This document shows, in pieces, positions 16,368-24,133 of a stretch of DNA of 64,000 nt. A program made the position numbers and the translations under genes. Every line of letters starts with the position of its first letter. The stretch's first letter is position 1. Below the pieces are notes generated by a model. It made no database searches. It was given only the letters and a program-made list of their open reading frames with translations, and was not told the DNA's origin. The stretch spans positions 3,286,001 through 3,350,000 of the forward strand of contig NZ_JAFJMJ010000001.1 in assembly GCF_017309385.1 (NCBI RefSeq), in the 5' to 3' direction. Source of the DNA: Amycolatopsis sp. 195334CR (lineage in GTDB: Bacteria; Actinomycetota; Actinomycetes; Mycobacteriales; Pseudonocardiaceae).

Positions 16368-17690
16368 TCATCGGCCGTCGTCGGTGATCTTGTCGTTCTC
16401 GCTGAAGACGAGGGTGCGCTGCTCGGTGGTCTTGCTGCCGTCGGCGTGGGTCACCTCGACGGTGTTCACCGTGACGCCGTCGTTCGGGTCCACGTAGATG
16501 TGCTTGACCTCGAAGTACGCCACGTCGGAGTAGCTCTCCCGCAGGCCGGAGGCGCCTTCCTGCTGGAGTTCGCCCTCGGTCAGCGCGGCGGCCGAGCCAG
16601 GGTCCTCGGTGACCGTGTTGAAGAACTTCTCCGAGTGGTCGGCCATCGTCTTCGGGTCGTTGCTGGTCCAGTAGCGCTGCTTCTCGAACTCGCGCTTGGC
16701 CGGCTTCGCGGGCGGTTTCGCCAGGTCGGGCTGGGGCTGGCTGCTGTCGGGCCGGCCGCTGCCCGGACCGGTCTGCGGGGTGGTCGGGCGGCTGCCGCCG
16801 ACCGAGGACGGCGCGTCGCCGGTGCGGGTGCCGGTGCCGGGCTGGTCGCTGGAGGCGGGGAGGTCGCTGCCGGGCACGGACGGGTCGGTGACGTCCGTCG
16901 CGGGCGGTTCGGTGCTGGTGCCGGTACCCGTGCCGTCGCCAGGCAGCGGCAGGTCGCCCTGGACCAGCGGGTGGCCACCGCCGCCGTTCTCGCCGAGCCA
17001 GCCGTTGATCGCCCGGGACTCGCTGGCCGGTGGCTGGCCGACCAGGAACGAACCGGCGCACAGCATGGCGACCACCACGCCACCCGAGGAGGCGGCGGCG
17101 AACCAGGCGGCCTTGCGCCAGGTCCGCGGCGGGGTGACCGAGGCGGGCACCGAGCCGAGGTCGAAGGTGCCCAGCCCGTCCACCGGCGGCGCGACGTAGA
17201 TGCGGGCCTCGTCCTCTTCCGGCGCGGGCGGCGGGGGTGGCGGGGTCAGCGTGACCTTGGTGCGCCGCACCGGCCCGGTGACCTCGGCGGCGGGTGGACG
17301 CTGTTCACCTCGCTGGCTGGGCAGTTCCGGCGGGGTGAAGGGGGCGGTGTCGGCGAAGTCGGGGCAGGCGCCGAGGCCGGGGCCGTCGCCGAAGCCGGAG
17401 CCGTCGCCGAGGCCGGGGCCGTTGCCGAAGCCGGGGCCGAGGTCGGGGCGAGTGCCGAGGTCGGCGCGGGTGCCGAGGTCGGTGCGAGCCGGGACCGGCA
17501 GCACGCCGCGGGAGGCGCGGAAGCCGGGGTCGGTGCGCTGGGCGGGCGGCTCGAGCGTGCCGGTACCGCCGAAGGCGCGGTGCGAGTGGTGTCCCTGCGC
17601 GTGCGGGACGGCCGGGGTCCAGGTGCCGGAGCCGCGGCGGTGACGGCCGTGCCCGGTACCGGTGCCGGTGGAGTCGATCCTGCCGTTCAT
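16368..17690 (-). CDS. single-pass membrane protein, NTF2-like domain, low-complexity N-terminus
   Basis: A 440-residue protein from ATG 17690, which follows AGGGAGGAGAGG. Residues ~80-135 form Gly/Asp/Phe/Leu-rich imperfect repeats (DLGTRADLGTRPDLGPGFG). One membrane helix follows (AAWFAAASSGGVVVAMLCAGSFLV), then a long Gly/Thr/Pro/Ser linker. The external C-terminal ~110 residues (HSEKFFNTVTEDPGSAAALT onward) are related to the same region of the next gene (FYRRVDVDPGGALSMLT). No known function. Together with the kinase and pseudokinase it makes a four-gene same-strand cluster. Confidence 0.75.
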   Translation of the reverse strand: MNGRIDSTGTGTGHGRHRRGSGTWTPAVPHAQGHHSHRAFGGTGTLEPPAQRTDPGFRASRGVLPVPARTDLGTRADLGTRPDLGPGFGNGPGLGDGSGFGDGPGLGACPDFADTAPFTPPELPSQRGEQRPPAAEVTGPVRRTKVTLTPPPPPPAPEEDEARIYVAPPVDGLGTFDLGSVPASVTPPRTWRKAAWFAAASSGGVVVAMLCAGSFLVGQPPASESRAINGWLGENGGGGHPLVQGDLPLPGDGTGTGTSTEPPATDVTDPSVPGSDLPASSDQPGTGTRTGDAPSSVGGSRPTTPQTGPGSGRPDSSQPQPDLAKPPAKPAKREFEKQRYWTSNDPKTMADHSEKFFNTVTEDPGSAAALTEGELQQEGASGLRESYSDVAYFEVKHIYVDPNDGVTVNTVEVTHADGSKTTEQRTLVFSENDKITDDGR

Positions 17691-18009
17691 GCTGGGTGGA
17701 CCTCTCCTCCCTGCCGTGCTGACGGTGGTCTTGCCCGGTTCAACCCGATCGGAGCAGTTGCACATTCGGTGCTGCCGAGCATTTGCACATCACATCTGCA
17801 CGAGCATCCGACTGTGCACATGCGAGACCACCGGCCTCGCATGCCCGAACTGACACGCGGGTCCTCTCGAAGAACAGAGTAGAAGGCCCGGGGCAAGAAC
17901 GCGCCATCGAATCTGCAACTTGCAGAAAATTCACTCCGACGGGCGCGCCGGGCGGGTGGCGCGCCCCGGACGGCACCCCGAGTGACCGCTCTGAGTGTGC
18001 CTCCGGGCC
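17691..18009. other. 319-bp intergenic region with repeated ATGTGCA elements
   Basis: No gene is seen. The part nearest the gene at 16368-17690 holds a ribosome binding site. Three copies of TGCACAT (17759-17765, 17784-17790, 17815-17821) and a variant at 17798-17804 cluster 69-131 bp upstream of its start. On the minus strand each ATGTGCA is followed by a TGCTC element, giving a repeated two-part module. This is a plausible operator array for the gene cluster at 12.5-17.7 kb. Confidence 0.5.
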
Positions 18010-18327
18010 TCAGCCGCCGCTGCGATACCTCTGCTGGGTGGACTGCAACGCCTTGGTCGCCACCGCTCCGCTACCGGCGGCGAGCACGATCGCCAGGATG
18101 TCCATCGGGATCGCCTCACTTCCGGTGATCAGCAGCGCCAGGAACGAGGCGGCCGTGGTACCGCCCGCCACCGCCCACCGGCTGCGCACGTACTGCGCGA
18201 TCGGTGAGCCACCCGCCCTGTCCTTGGCGGCCTTGTTCAGCATCGCGAGGTAACCGGCGTGACCGAGCGCGGCGAGCAGCCCGGCGATGGCCACCACCAC
18301 GGCGATCAGGTTGACGATCGTTCCCAT
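18010..18327 (-). CDS. small membrane protein, unknown
   Basis: A 105-residue protein with three hydrophobic segments (about 4-22, 51-66 and 73-92) and a polar loop between the first two. It ends QQRYRSGG. No domain is recognised. ATG 18327 is chosen because it begins directly with the first helix; an upstream in-frame start would add 15 residues without a good ribosome binding site. Confidence 0.65.
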   Translation of the reverse strand: MGTIVNLIAVVVAIAGLLAALGHAGYLAMLNKAAKDRAGGSPIAQYVRSRWAVAGGTTAASFLALLITGSEAIPMDILAIVLAAGSGAVATKALQSTQQRYRSGG

Positions 18328-18390
18328 GCGTCCAGTGTGCCCGTCTCCGGCGCACCGCGGCTCAGGGCACACCCTGAACTTCCGGCATCG

Positions 18391-18672
18391 TTACCGGCCG
18401 AGCCGCCCCCGGCCGAGGTTCAGCAGCGCCATCGCCAGCTCACGGCCCTCCGGCCCGAGTTCGCGGTACCGGGCGAGCACGTCCATCTCGCGGTTGTAGA
18501 CGATGCGCGTGCCACCGGCGGCCATCCGCGCGGCGCCGATCGTCTTGGACACCTCGACCCGGCGCTTCACCAGGCGCAGGATCTCCTTGTCGAGCCAGTC
18601 GATCTCCTTGCGCAGCGCGTCGATGTCCTGCGCGTCGGCGACTTCGCTGGTCTCGTCGGTCTGGGGGTTCAT
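18391..18672 (-). CDS. chorismate mutase (monofunctional, AroQ type)
   Basis: A 93-residue all-helical protein, the usual length of the actinobacterial AroQ-delta class (Rv0948c type). It carries IDALRKEIDWLDKEILRLVKRR and SKTIGAARMAAGGTRIVYNRE. It converts chorismate to prephenate for Phe/Tyr synthesis. In mycobacteria this class is weak until activated by the DAHP synthase. ATG 18672 follows GGAGG. It lies next to pcrA/uvrD1 as in M. tuberculosis. A hairpin in its leader may have a regulatory role. Confidence 0.9.
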   Translation of the reverse strand: MNPQTDETSEVADAQDIDALRKEIDWLDKEILRLVKRRVEVSKTIGAARMAAGGTRIVYNREMDVLARYRELGPEGRELAMALLNLGRGRLGR

Positions 18673-18723
18673 CGGGACCTCCGTGCTCGGGTCCGGCTCC
18701 GCTTCGGGTCCCAAAGCCTGCGA

Positions 18724-18752
18724 AAGCCCCGGGTCCGTGGACTCCGGGGCTT
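18724..18752. promoter_or_regulatory. hairpin upstream of chorismate mutase gene
   Basis: AAGCCCCGG (18724-18732) pairs with CCGGGGCTT (18744-18752). It lies 52 nt upstream of the chorismate mutase start, in the leader if transcription begins further up. It may be an attenuator or the terminator of the upstream DUF1707 gene. No leader peptide rich in aromatic residues is seen. Confidence 0.45.
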
Positions 18753-18837
18753 CGTGGTGACTGCGTCGTGGCACTACGCGGACACGGGAGCCGGAGTCCG
18801 GATCCCGTAGAAAAATCGGTGGTAGCGCCGCACGCCG

Positions 18838-19254
18838 TCAGTATTGCACAACGTCACGCCGCCGGGCCGGGAACCCGCGCACCCAAGCGTGCCCGGCGAC
18901 GCTGAGCGCAAGCCAGAAGATGGGCACGAGCGGCCAGAAGAACTCGGCGCCGGAGAACGCCCAGCGGACCACGAGCAACACCGAGAGCAGCGCGGCGATC
19001 CCCGCGTGCACCCGGAGCGCGCGCACGGCGTGCACCGGCGCGCGCCGGAACGACGCCCGCTCCGGTGGCAGGTCGGCGGTCAGCCCGGTCAGTTCGTCGG
19101 TGAACGTGGCGGCGTAGACCGCGGCCACCCGTTCGTCGGTTTCGGTGAGGGTGAGCCTGCCCGCCGCGCCGGCGGACTGGACTCGGGTGGCGACCCGTTC
19201 GCGTTCGGCGTCCGAAGCGCGGATCCTGGCTGGTGTCGGCTCTGTACTGGACAT
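18838..19254 (-). CDS. DUF1707 (SHOCT-like) domain membrane protein
   Basis: A 138-residue protein. The N-terminal DUF1707 domain is typical: RASDAERERVATRVQSA, then GRLTLTETDERVAAVYAA and ELTGLTADLP. Two hydrophobic helices follow (about 84-100 and 107-124), then a short basic tail. Such proteins are common membrane-associated actinobacterial proteins without a settled function. ATG 19254 is used. It is divergent from pcrA. Confidence 0.85.
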   Translation of the reverse strand: MSSTEPTPARIRASDAERERVATRVQSAGAAGRLTLTETDERVAAVYAATFTDELTGLTADLPPERASFRRAPVHAVRALRVHAGIAALLSVLLVVRWAFSGAEFFWPLVPIFWLALSVAGHAWVRGFPARRRDVVQY

Positions 19255-19364
19255 GGCACCAGGGTGCGCGCGGGTGGCCCGTCCCGGCATCGGCTCCCGG
19301 GCGGCTCCGCCACCTACGTCCGGTGCCGTACTTCGTCACCCCTCCCGAGTAACGTGGACAGGCG

Positions 19365-21740
19365 ATGGACACCCTCTTCGATCTCCCCGCCCCCACCGGC
19401 GAGTCCGCCCTGCTGGCCGACCTCAACCCCGCCCAGCGCGCCGCGGTCACCCACGCCGGTGCGCCGCTGCTGGTCGTCGCGGGCGCGGGGTCGGGCAAGA
19501 CCAGGGTGCTCACCCGGCGGATCGCCTACCTGCTCGCCGAGCGCGGCGCGCACCCCGGCCAGATCCTCGCGATCACCTTCACCAACAAGGCCGCCGCCGA
19601 GATGCGCGACCGGGTGAGCGAGCTGGTCGGCAAGCGCGCCAACGCGATGTGGGTGTCCACCTTCCACTCCATGTGCGTGCGGATCATGCGGCGCGAGGCC
19701 AAGACCCTCGGCATGACCTCCAGCTTCTCCATCTACGACGCCGACGACACCAAGCGCCTGATCACGCTGGTCGCCCGCGACCTCGACCTGGACCCGAAGC
19801 GGTACCCGGCGCGCACGCTGGCCATCCACATCTCGAACCTGAAGAACGAGCTGCTCGACGCCGAGGACGCCAAGGCGAAGGCGGCCAACGACCTGGAGCG
19901 CCGGGTCGCCGAGGCGTACGCGGAGTACCAGCTGCGCCTCGGCCAGGCCAACGCGATGGACTTCGACGACCTGATCATGCGCACGGTCGAGCTGCTGCAG
20001 AACTTCCCCGACGTGGCCGAGTACTACCGGCGCCGGTTCCGCCACGTGCTGGTCGACGAGTACCAGGACACCAACCACGCGCAGTACACCCTGGTCCGCG
20101 AGCTGGTCGGCACCGGGACCACCGAGTCCGGCGTGGAGCCGGGCGAGCTGTGCGTGGTCGGTGACGCGGACCAGTCGATCTACGCCTTCCGCGGCGCGAC
20201 CATCCGCAACATCGAGGAGTTCGAGCGCGACTTCACCAACGCGCACACCATCCTCCTGGAGCAGAACTACCGCTCCACGCAGACCATTCTCTCCGCGGCG
20301 AACGCGGTGATCGCGCGCAACCCGAACCGCCGCGCGAAGCGGTTGTGGACCGACTCCGGCGACGGCGAGAAGATCGTCGGCTACGTCGCGGACAACGAGC
20401 ACGACGAGGCCGCGTTCGTCGCCGGCGAGATCGACGAGCTGGCCGATTCGGGCGCGGCGACCTACGGCGACGTGGCCGTCTTCTACCGCACGAACAACCA
20501 GTCGCGCGTGTTCGAGGAGATCTTCATCCGGCTCGGCCTGCCCTACCGCGTGGTCGGCGGGGTGCGGTTCTACGAGCGGCGCGAGGTCCGCGACATGCTG
20601 GCCTACCTGCGCGTGCTGGCCAACCCGGAGGACACGGTCAGCCTGCGCCGCATCCTCAACGTGCCCAAGCGCGGCATCGGCGACCGGGCCGAAGCGGTGG
20701 TGGCCGCGCACGCCGAGCGCGAGCGGATCTCGTTCGCCGCGGCGCTGCGCGAGTCCGTCGACGGCAAGGTCACCCTGATGAACCCGCGGTCGCAGAAGGC
20801 CATCGCGGGCTTCCTGGCGCTGATGGACGAGCTCGGCGGACTGGTCGAGGACGAGGCCGAGGTGGCCGACATCCTGGAGGCGGTGCTCGAACGCACCGGC
20901 TACCGCCAGGAGCTCGAGGACTCCGACGACCCGCAGGACGCCTCGCGGGTGGAGAACCTGACCGAACTGGTCACCGTGGCCAGGGAATTCGGCGAGTTCG
21001 CGGCCGAGGTCACGCCGCCGCCGGAGGACACCGTGGTGGTGCCCGGCTCGCTGCCCGCCTTCCTGGAGCGCGTGTCGCTGGTCGCCGACGCCGACTCGAT
21101 CCCGTCGCCGGACGGGGAGGACGCCGACGACGCGGGCGTGGTCACGCTGATGACCGTGCACACCGCGAAGGGCCTGGAGTACCCGGTGGTGTTCTGCACC
21201 GGCTGGGAGGACGGGATCTTCCCGCACATGCGCGCGCTGTCCGAGCCGGCCGAGCTGGCCGAGGAACGGCGGCTGGCCTACGTGGCCATCACCCGCGCGC
21301 GGCAGCGCCTGTACGTCTCCAGGGCGGTCGCGCGGACGGCCTGGGGTCAGCCGATGGCGAACCCGGCTTCGCGCTTCCTGGACGAGATCCCGGCCGAACT
21401 GCTCGACTGGCGGCGCGAGGAGCCGTCCCGCGGTGGCTTCCGCTCCGGTTCCCCGCGCGCGGCGACCACCTGGGGGAGCCGCTCGTCCTCGTTCGGCGGG
21501 GATTCGGCGCAGGCCGGCCTCTCCTCGCGCGGGATGCGCACGACGAACTTCAAGGGCTGGAAGGACACCGTGGCGCTGAAGCTGGACGTCGGCGACCGCG
21601 TCAGCCACGACAAGTACGGCCTCGGCACGGTGGTCGCGGCCGACGGCACCGGTCCCCGCGCCACCGCGACCATCGACTTCGGCGCCTCCGGCAAGGTCAA
21701 GCTGATGCTGATCGGCAGCGTCCCGATGCAGAAGCTCTGA
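19365..21740 (+). CDS. pcrA: ATP-dependent DNA helicase PcrA/UvrD1
   Basis: A 791-residue superfamily 1A helicase. Walker A is AGAGSGKTR (about 40-48), motif Ia is ITFTNKAAAEM, motif II is VDEYQDTN, motif III is GDADQSIYAFRGA, motif IV is EQNYRST, motif V is MTVHTAKGLEYPVVF, and motif VI is RLAYVAITRARQRLY. The C-terminal Tudor-like domain (VGDRVSHDKYGLGTVVAADG), which binds RNA polymerase or Ku in relatives, is present. It unwinds DNA 3'-5' in nucleotide-excision repair and replication-conflict resolution. Its neighbours match the uvrD1 region of mycobacteria. Confidence 0.97.
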   Translation: MDTLFDLPAPTGESALLADLNPAQRAAVTHAGAPLLVVAGAGSGKTRVLTRRIAYLLAERGAHPGQILAITFTNKAAAEMRDRVSELVGKRANAMWVSTFHSMCVRIMRREAKTLGMTSSFSIYDADDTKRLITLVARDLDLDPKRYPARTLAIHISNLKNELLDAEDAKAKAANDLERRVAEAYAEYQLRLGQANAMDFDDLIMRTVELLQNFPDVAEYYRRRFRHVLVDEYQDTNHAQYTLVRELVGTGTTESGVEPGELCVVGDADQSIYAFRGATIRNIEEFERDFTNAHTILLEQNYRSTQTILSAANAVIARNPNRRAKRLWTDSGDGEKIVGYVADNEHDEAAFVAGEIDELADSGAATYGDVAVFYRTNNQSRVFEEIFIRLGLPYRVVGGVRFYERREVRDMLAYLRVLANPEDTVSLRRILNVPKRGIGDRAEAVVAAHAERERISFAAALRESVDGKVTLMNPRSQKAIAGFLALMDELGGLVEDEAEVADILEAVLERTGYRQELEDSDDPQDASRVENLTELVTVAREFGEFAAEVTPPPEDTVVVPGSLPAFLERVSLVADADSIPSPDGEDADDAGVVTLMTVHTAKGLEYPVVFCTGWEDGIFPHMRALSEPAELAEERRLAYVAITRARQRLYVSRAVARTAWGQPMANPASRFLDEIPAELLDWRREEPSRGGFRSGSPRAATTWGSRSSSFGGDSAQAGLSSRGMRTTNFKGWKDTVALKLDVGDRVSHDKYGLGTVVAADGTGPRATATIDFGASGKVKLMLIGSVPMQKL

Positions 21741-21742
21741 AA

Positions 21743-21786
21743 CTGTCGTACCCACCCGCTATAACGGACGTCGAACACAAGTTCGA
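21743..21786 (+). promoter_or_regulatory. DNA-damage promoter: PafBC-like elements plus perfect LexA (SOS) box
   Basis: CTGTCGTAC (21743-21751), an 8-nt spacer and TATAAC (21760-21765) resemble the mycobacterial RecA-independent damage promoter (TTGTCRGTG-N8-TANNNT), with mismatches. Directly downstream, TCGAACACAAGTTCGA (21771-21786) is a perfect match to the actinobacterial LexA box TCGAAC-N4-GTTCGA. The position is 31 nt past the pcrA stop, pointing away from it. Confidence 0.7.
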
Positions 21787-21799
21787 CGAGCGGGTGGGT
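21750..21799. repeat. nested inverted repeat around the SOS box
   Basis: ACCCACCCGCT (21750-21760) pairs with AGCGGGTGGGT (21789-21799), an 11-bp perfect outer stem. Inside, GTCGAAC (21770-21776) pairs with GTTCGAC (21781-21787). The outer stem overlaps the putative -10 region. It could double as the pcrA terminator. Confidence 0.7.
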
Positions 21800-22061
21800 C
21801 CCTGCACCCCCCGGGAGCAGGAGAAACGACATGTGGCGAACCGGTGCGGCGTGCGCGGCGACGTCCCGTAGGTCACTGCGCACGCGGCAGCCCGCGCGCT
21901 GGAATTCGGCGTTGCGGTGCTCTTCGCGTCCCGGTCAGCTCGGCACCGCGCGGCACGCGCACGCCGAAGGCCCGGACGGGGTGGCGCGTGGGGGTGACGG
22001 TGGTGGAGGACAGCCCTCGTCCGTCAGGGACGAGGGCTGTCCACCGGAAGATCCGGAAGGA
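21787..22061 (+). other. candidate SOS-controlled short transcript, no clear gene
   Basis: Downstream of the LexA box is AGGAGAAACGACATG with ATG at 21831, a good ribosome binding site and spacing. That frame stays open but runs antisense through the M23 gene and looks like a shadow. The overlapping GTG at 21833 gives only 12 codons. A perfect 15-bp hairpin at 22008-22042 would end a transcript of about 265 nt. It may be a small RNA, a very short peptide, or the stranded promoter of a lost gene such as a DUF222/HNH element. Confidence 0.35.
22008..22042. terminator. 15-bp perfect hairpin, M23 gene / SOS transcript terminator
   Basis: GGACAGCCCTCGTCC (22008-22022) pairs perfectly with 22028-22042 around GTCAG. 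It lies 20 nt past the stop of the M23 gene (-) and also faces the candidate SOS transcript (+). There is no T-tract. Confidence 0.8.
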
Positions 22062-22898
22062 TCAGATCTTGACGCCGCGCTCGCGCAGCCAGGGGCTCGG
22101 GTCGATCTTCTTGCCGCCGCCGGTCCAGACCTCGAAGTGCAGGTGCGGTCCGGTGGACTGGCCGCGGTTGCCGACCTCGGCGATCTGCTCGCCGGCCTTG
22201 ACCTTCTGGCCCGAGCGGACCGAGAAGCTGTTCATGTGGCCGTAGACGTGGATCGTGCCGTCGTCCATCTGGATGCGGACCCAGAGGCCGAAGCCGCTGG
22301 CGGAACCGGCCTCGATCACCGTGCCGTCAGCGGCGGCGAGGATCGGGGTGCCGATCGGGGCGGCGAGGTCGATGCCGTTGTGGCTGGCGCCCCAGCGGGC
22401 GCCGAAGCCGGAGGTGAACCGGGCCTCGGGGCACGGGTTCACGATCTTGGGGCGCTTGGCCTCTTCTTCCTTCTTGCGCTGCTCCGCCTCTTCGCGCTCC
22501 ACGCGAGCGGTGGTCACCGACGCGCTGTCGTCCAGCTTCTGGACTTCGGCGGAGGCGTCGCTGCTGAGCGCGACGGGAAGGAGCTCGGGAGCGCTGGCCT
22601 TGGTGTCGCCACCGACACCGAACGCGGCGCTGGCGTCACGAGAGCTGGCCAGCGGCGTCACATTGGCGTCGGAGTCGGAACCCAGCGACTGGAGCGTCGA
22701 GCCGGCGGCCGCGGCGGCGAACGCGCCGGCGGCGACAGCGGCGACCACAACGCGGCCACGGAGTGCGGACGGGGGCGGGGGGAGCCGGTGCGTGCCCCGG
22801 ACTCGGACGACCGCACCGTCAAGTGCGTCTTCGAGCTCCGGGGAAGGAACTTGGCCGCCGGGGGAGCGGTGTCGAGCCAAGACTACGGGGCCTTCCAT
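22062..22898 (-). CDS. membrane-anchored M23-family peptidase (LytM type)
   Basis: A 278-residue protein. A short cytoplasmic region and a signal-anchor helix (RGRVVVAAVAAGAFAAAAAGS) come first, then a charged coiled-coil-like stretch (AEVQKLDDSAS to REEAEQRKKEEEAKR). The M23 domain carries the zinc ligands in SHNGIDLAAPIG (HxxxD) and GPHLHFEVW (HxH). It should cut or bind peptidoglycan cross-bridges outside the membrane. The position next to pcrA matches Rv0950c. ATG 22898 is the first good start. A long structured leader precedes it. Confidence 0.9.
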   Translation of the reverse strand: MEGPVVLARHRSPGGQVPSPELEDALDGAVVRVRGTHRLPPPPSALRGRVVVAAVAAGAFAAAAAGSTLQSLGSDSDANVTPLASSRDASAAFGVGGDTKASAPELLPVALSSDASAEVQKLDDSASVTTARVEREEAEQRKKEEEAKRPKIVNPCPEARFTSGFGARWGASHNGIDLAAPIGTPILAAADGTVIEAGSASGFGLWVRIQMDDGTIHVYGHMNSFSVRSGQKVKAGEQIAEVGNRGQSTGPHLHFEVWTGGGKKIDPSPWLRERGVKI

Positions 22899-23580
22899 CT
22901 TCGGGGAATCAGATCTCGCGTTCGGGCTGCCGGGCGGGGGATCCCGGTGAGCAACCTCGGGGGTGGTTGCTCGGCGTCCTATTCGTGATCTGACTGTAAT
23001 GGGGACCCGGGGACAGTAACGAAGGGGCACCGCCCGGGGCAAGGCGCAGCAGCCGTGTCGGCCGAACGAGGCCGACGGGCGCGCGCACTAGCTGTGCATA
23101 TGACTAAAAGTAGACCCCTGATTACTCCGTAGGTGTGACCTGGACAACAGGCATCCACCCGTGTCCCAGGTCACAAAACCGCCCCCGCGGTCCCCTGAAG
23201 CTCCCGTTGTCCCGATTTACCCGGGTCGCGCCCGGAATAAACCGTTGCGCTCCCGCTGATGAGGGCTTTCACCCGTCCGAACTATCGGTTCTTGGTCGCA
23301 TCGGTGCAGCTCACACGCCCATTCCGCCGCCGCGCCGTATCGCCGGGCACCTGATCGCCCGCGGCCCACTGAGCCCGAACCGCTGCGAGCCCACCGAAAG
23401 TTCGCGAGCACCGCGGCGGCGCACGGGCCCCAGCCACTTCCCGTGACCACCGTGGCCGCGACATCCGTGCCCAGTGACGACCGCACCCCCGTGGCGACGG
23501 CGGCCAGTCACGACTGCGATCAGCGGCTTACGAAGCCCGTCGTCCAAGGCCCGGCCCCCAAGAAAGGACCCGGCTCCCCC
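22899..23580 (-). other. long structured upstream region of the M23 gene
   Basis: No credible gene is seen. Three perfect stems occur: 22949-22956/22965-22972 (GAGCAACC), 23057-23063/23070-23076 (GTCGGCC), and 23135-23143/23166-23174 (GTGACCTGG). A minus-strand motif TTTTAGTCATATGCA spans about 23095-23109. Rpf and M23 genes of actinobacteria often carry c-di-AMP riboswitches, but I could not find that signature here. A regulatory 5' leader is possible. Confidence 0.35.
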
Positions 23581-23625
23581 AAGAAAATGACCGGGGCCCA
23601 CCCACGAAGTGCGGGCGGACCCCGG
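23581..23625 (-). terminator. minus-strand intrinsic terminator
   Basis: On the minus strand CCGGGGTCCGCCC (23625-23613) pairs with GGGTGGGCCCCGG (23603-23591), all 13 positions paired if two G-U pairs are allowed, and TCATTTTCTT follows. On the plus strand the same arms have two mismatches. This implies a leftward transcript arriving from the repeat array. Confidence 0.6.
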
Positions 23626-23734
23626 CCATTCAGTCCCCGGTTCCCTGTGGTGGTTGTCCGCCGCCCCGCCGGCGGGCAATCCCCTGTACCGCTCCGCCCC
23701 GAAGGGAGCGATATGCCGTTGGACGCCTGACCGC

Positions 23735-24104
23735 CACCCAGGTTGCGCGCCGCCCGGATCCAAGTGCCCCGGATTCCAAGGCTGCGTCGCGCCACATCCC
23801 GAGGGTGCTTGGCGCCCCGGCTCCCAAGATCGCGTGGCGGCCGGACCCGAAGGTCGCGTGGCGCCCGGATCTCGAGGTTCCGTGCCGCCCGGGTCCCAGG
23901 GCTGCGTCGCGCCCGGACGCAAAGGGCACGGGCGCCGGATCCCAGGTTTGCGTCGCCCCCGGATCCGAGTGCCCCCGGATCCGAGTGCCCCGGACCCAAG
24001 CGGCCCCCCGGACCCAAGCGGCCCCGAACCCAAGTGGCCCCCGAACCCAGGCGGCCCCCGGACCCAAGTGGCCCCGGATCGAGGGTGCGTGGCGCCCGGC
24101 CCCG
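23735..24104. repeat. degenerate tandem repeat array (about 24-bp and 16-bp units)
   Basis: About seventeen imperfect units run up to 30 bp before the next gene. The outer ones are 23-25 bp (consensus like CCCGGATCCnAGGnTGCGTCGCG). The central seven or so are 15-18 bp (CCCGGACCCAAGCGGCC). All six frames are largely open but give only low-complexity Arg/Gly/Pro protein, so I do not call a gene. A minus-strand frame ends at 23630, right before the terminator at 23581-23625. Confidence 0.75.
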
Positions 24105-24133
24105 CACCGCCGGGGCTTGCTAGCGTCGTCGCG

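Noticed and set aside
21831..22988. 385-codon frame after the SOS box
   Set aside because: Beyond about 22060 it is antisense to the M23 gene and passes through a strong terminator; composition is that of a shadow frame.
22899..23580. c-di-AMP (ydaO-type) riboswitch upstream of the M23 gene
   Set aside because: Expected from the gene class, but I could not find the conserved core sequences; only unrelated stems are visible.
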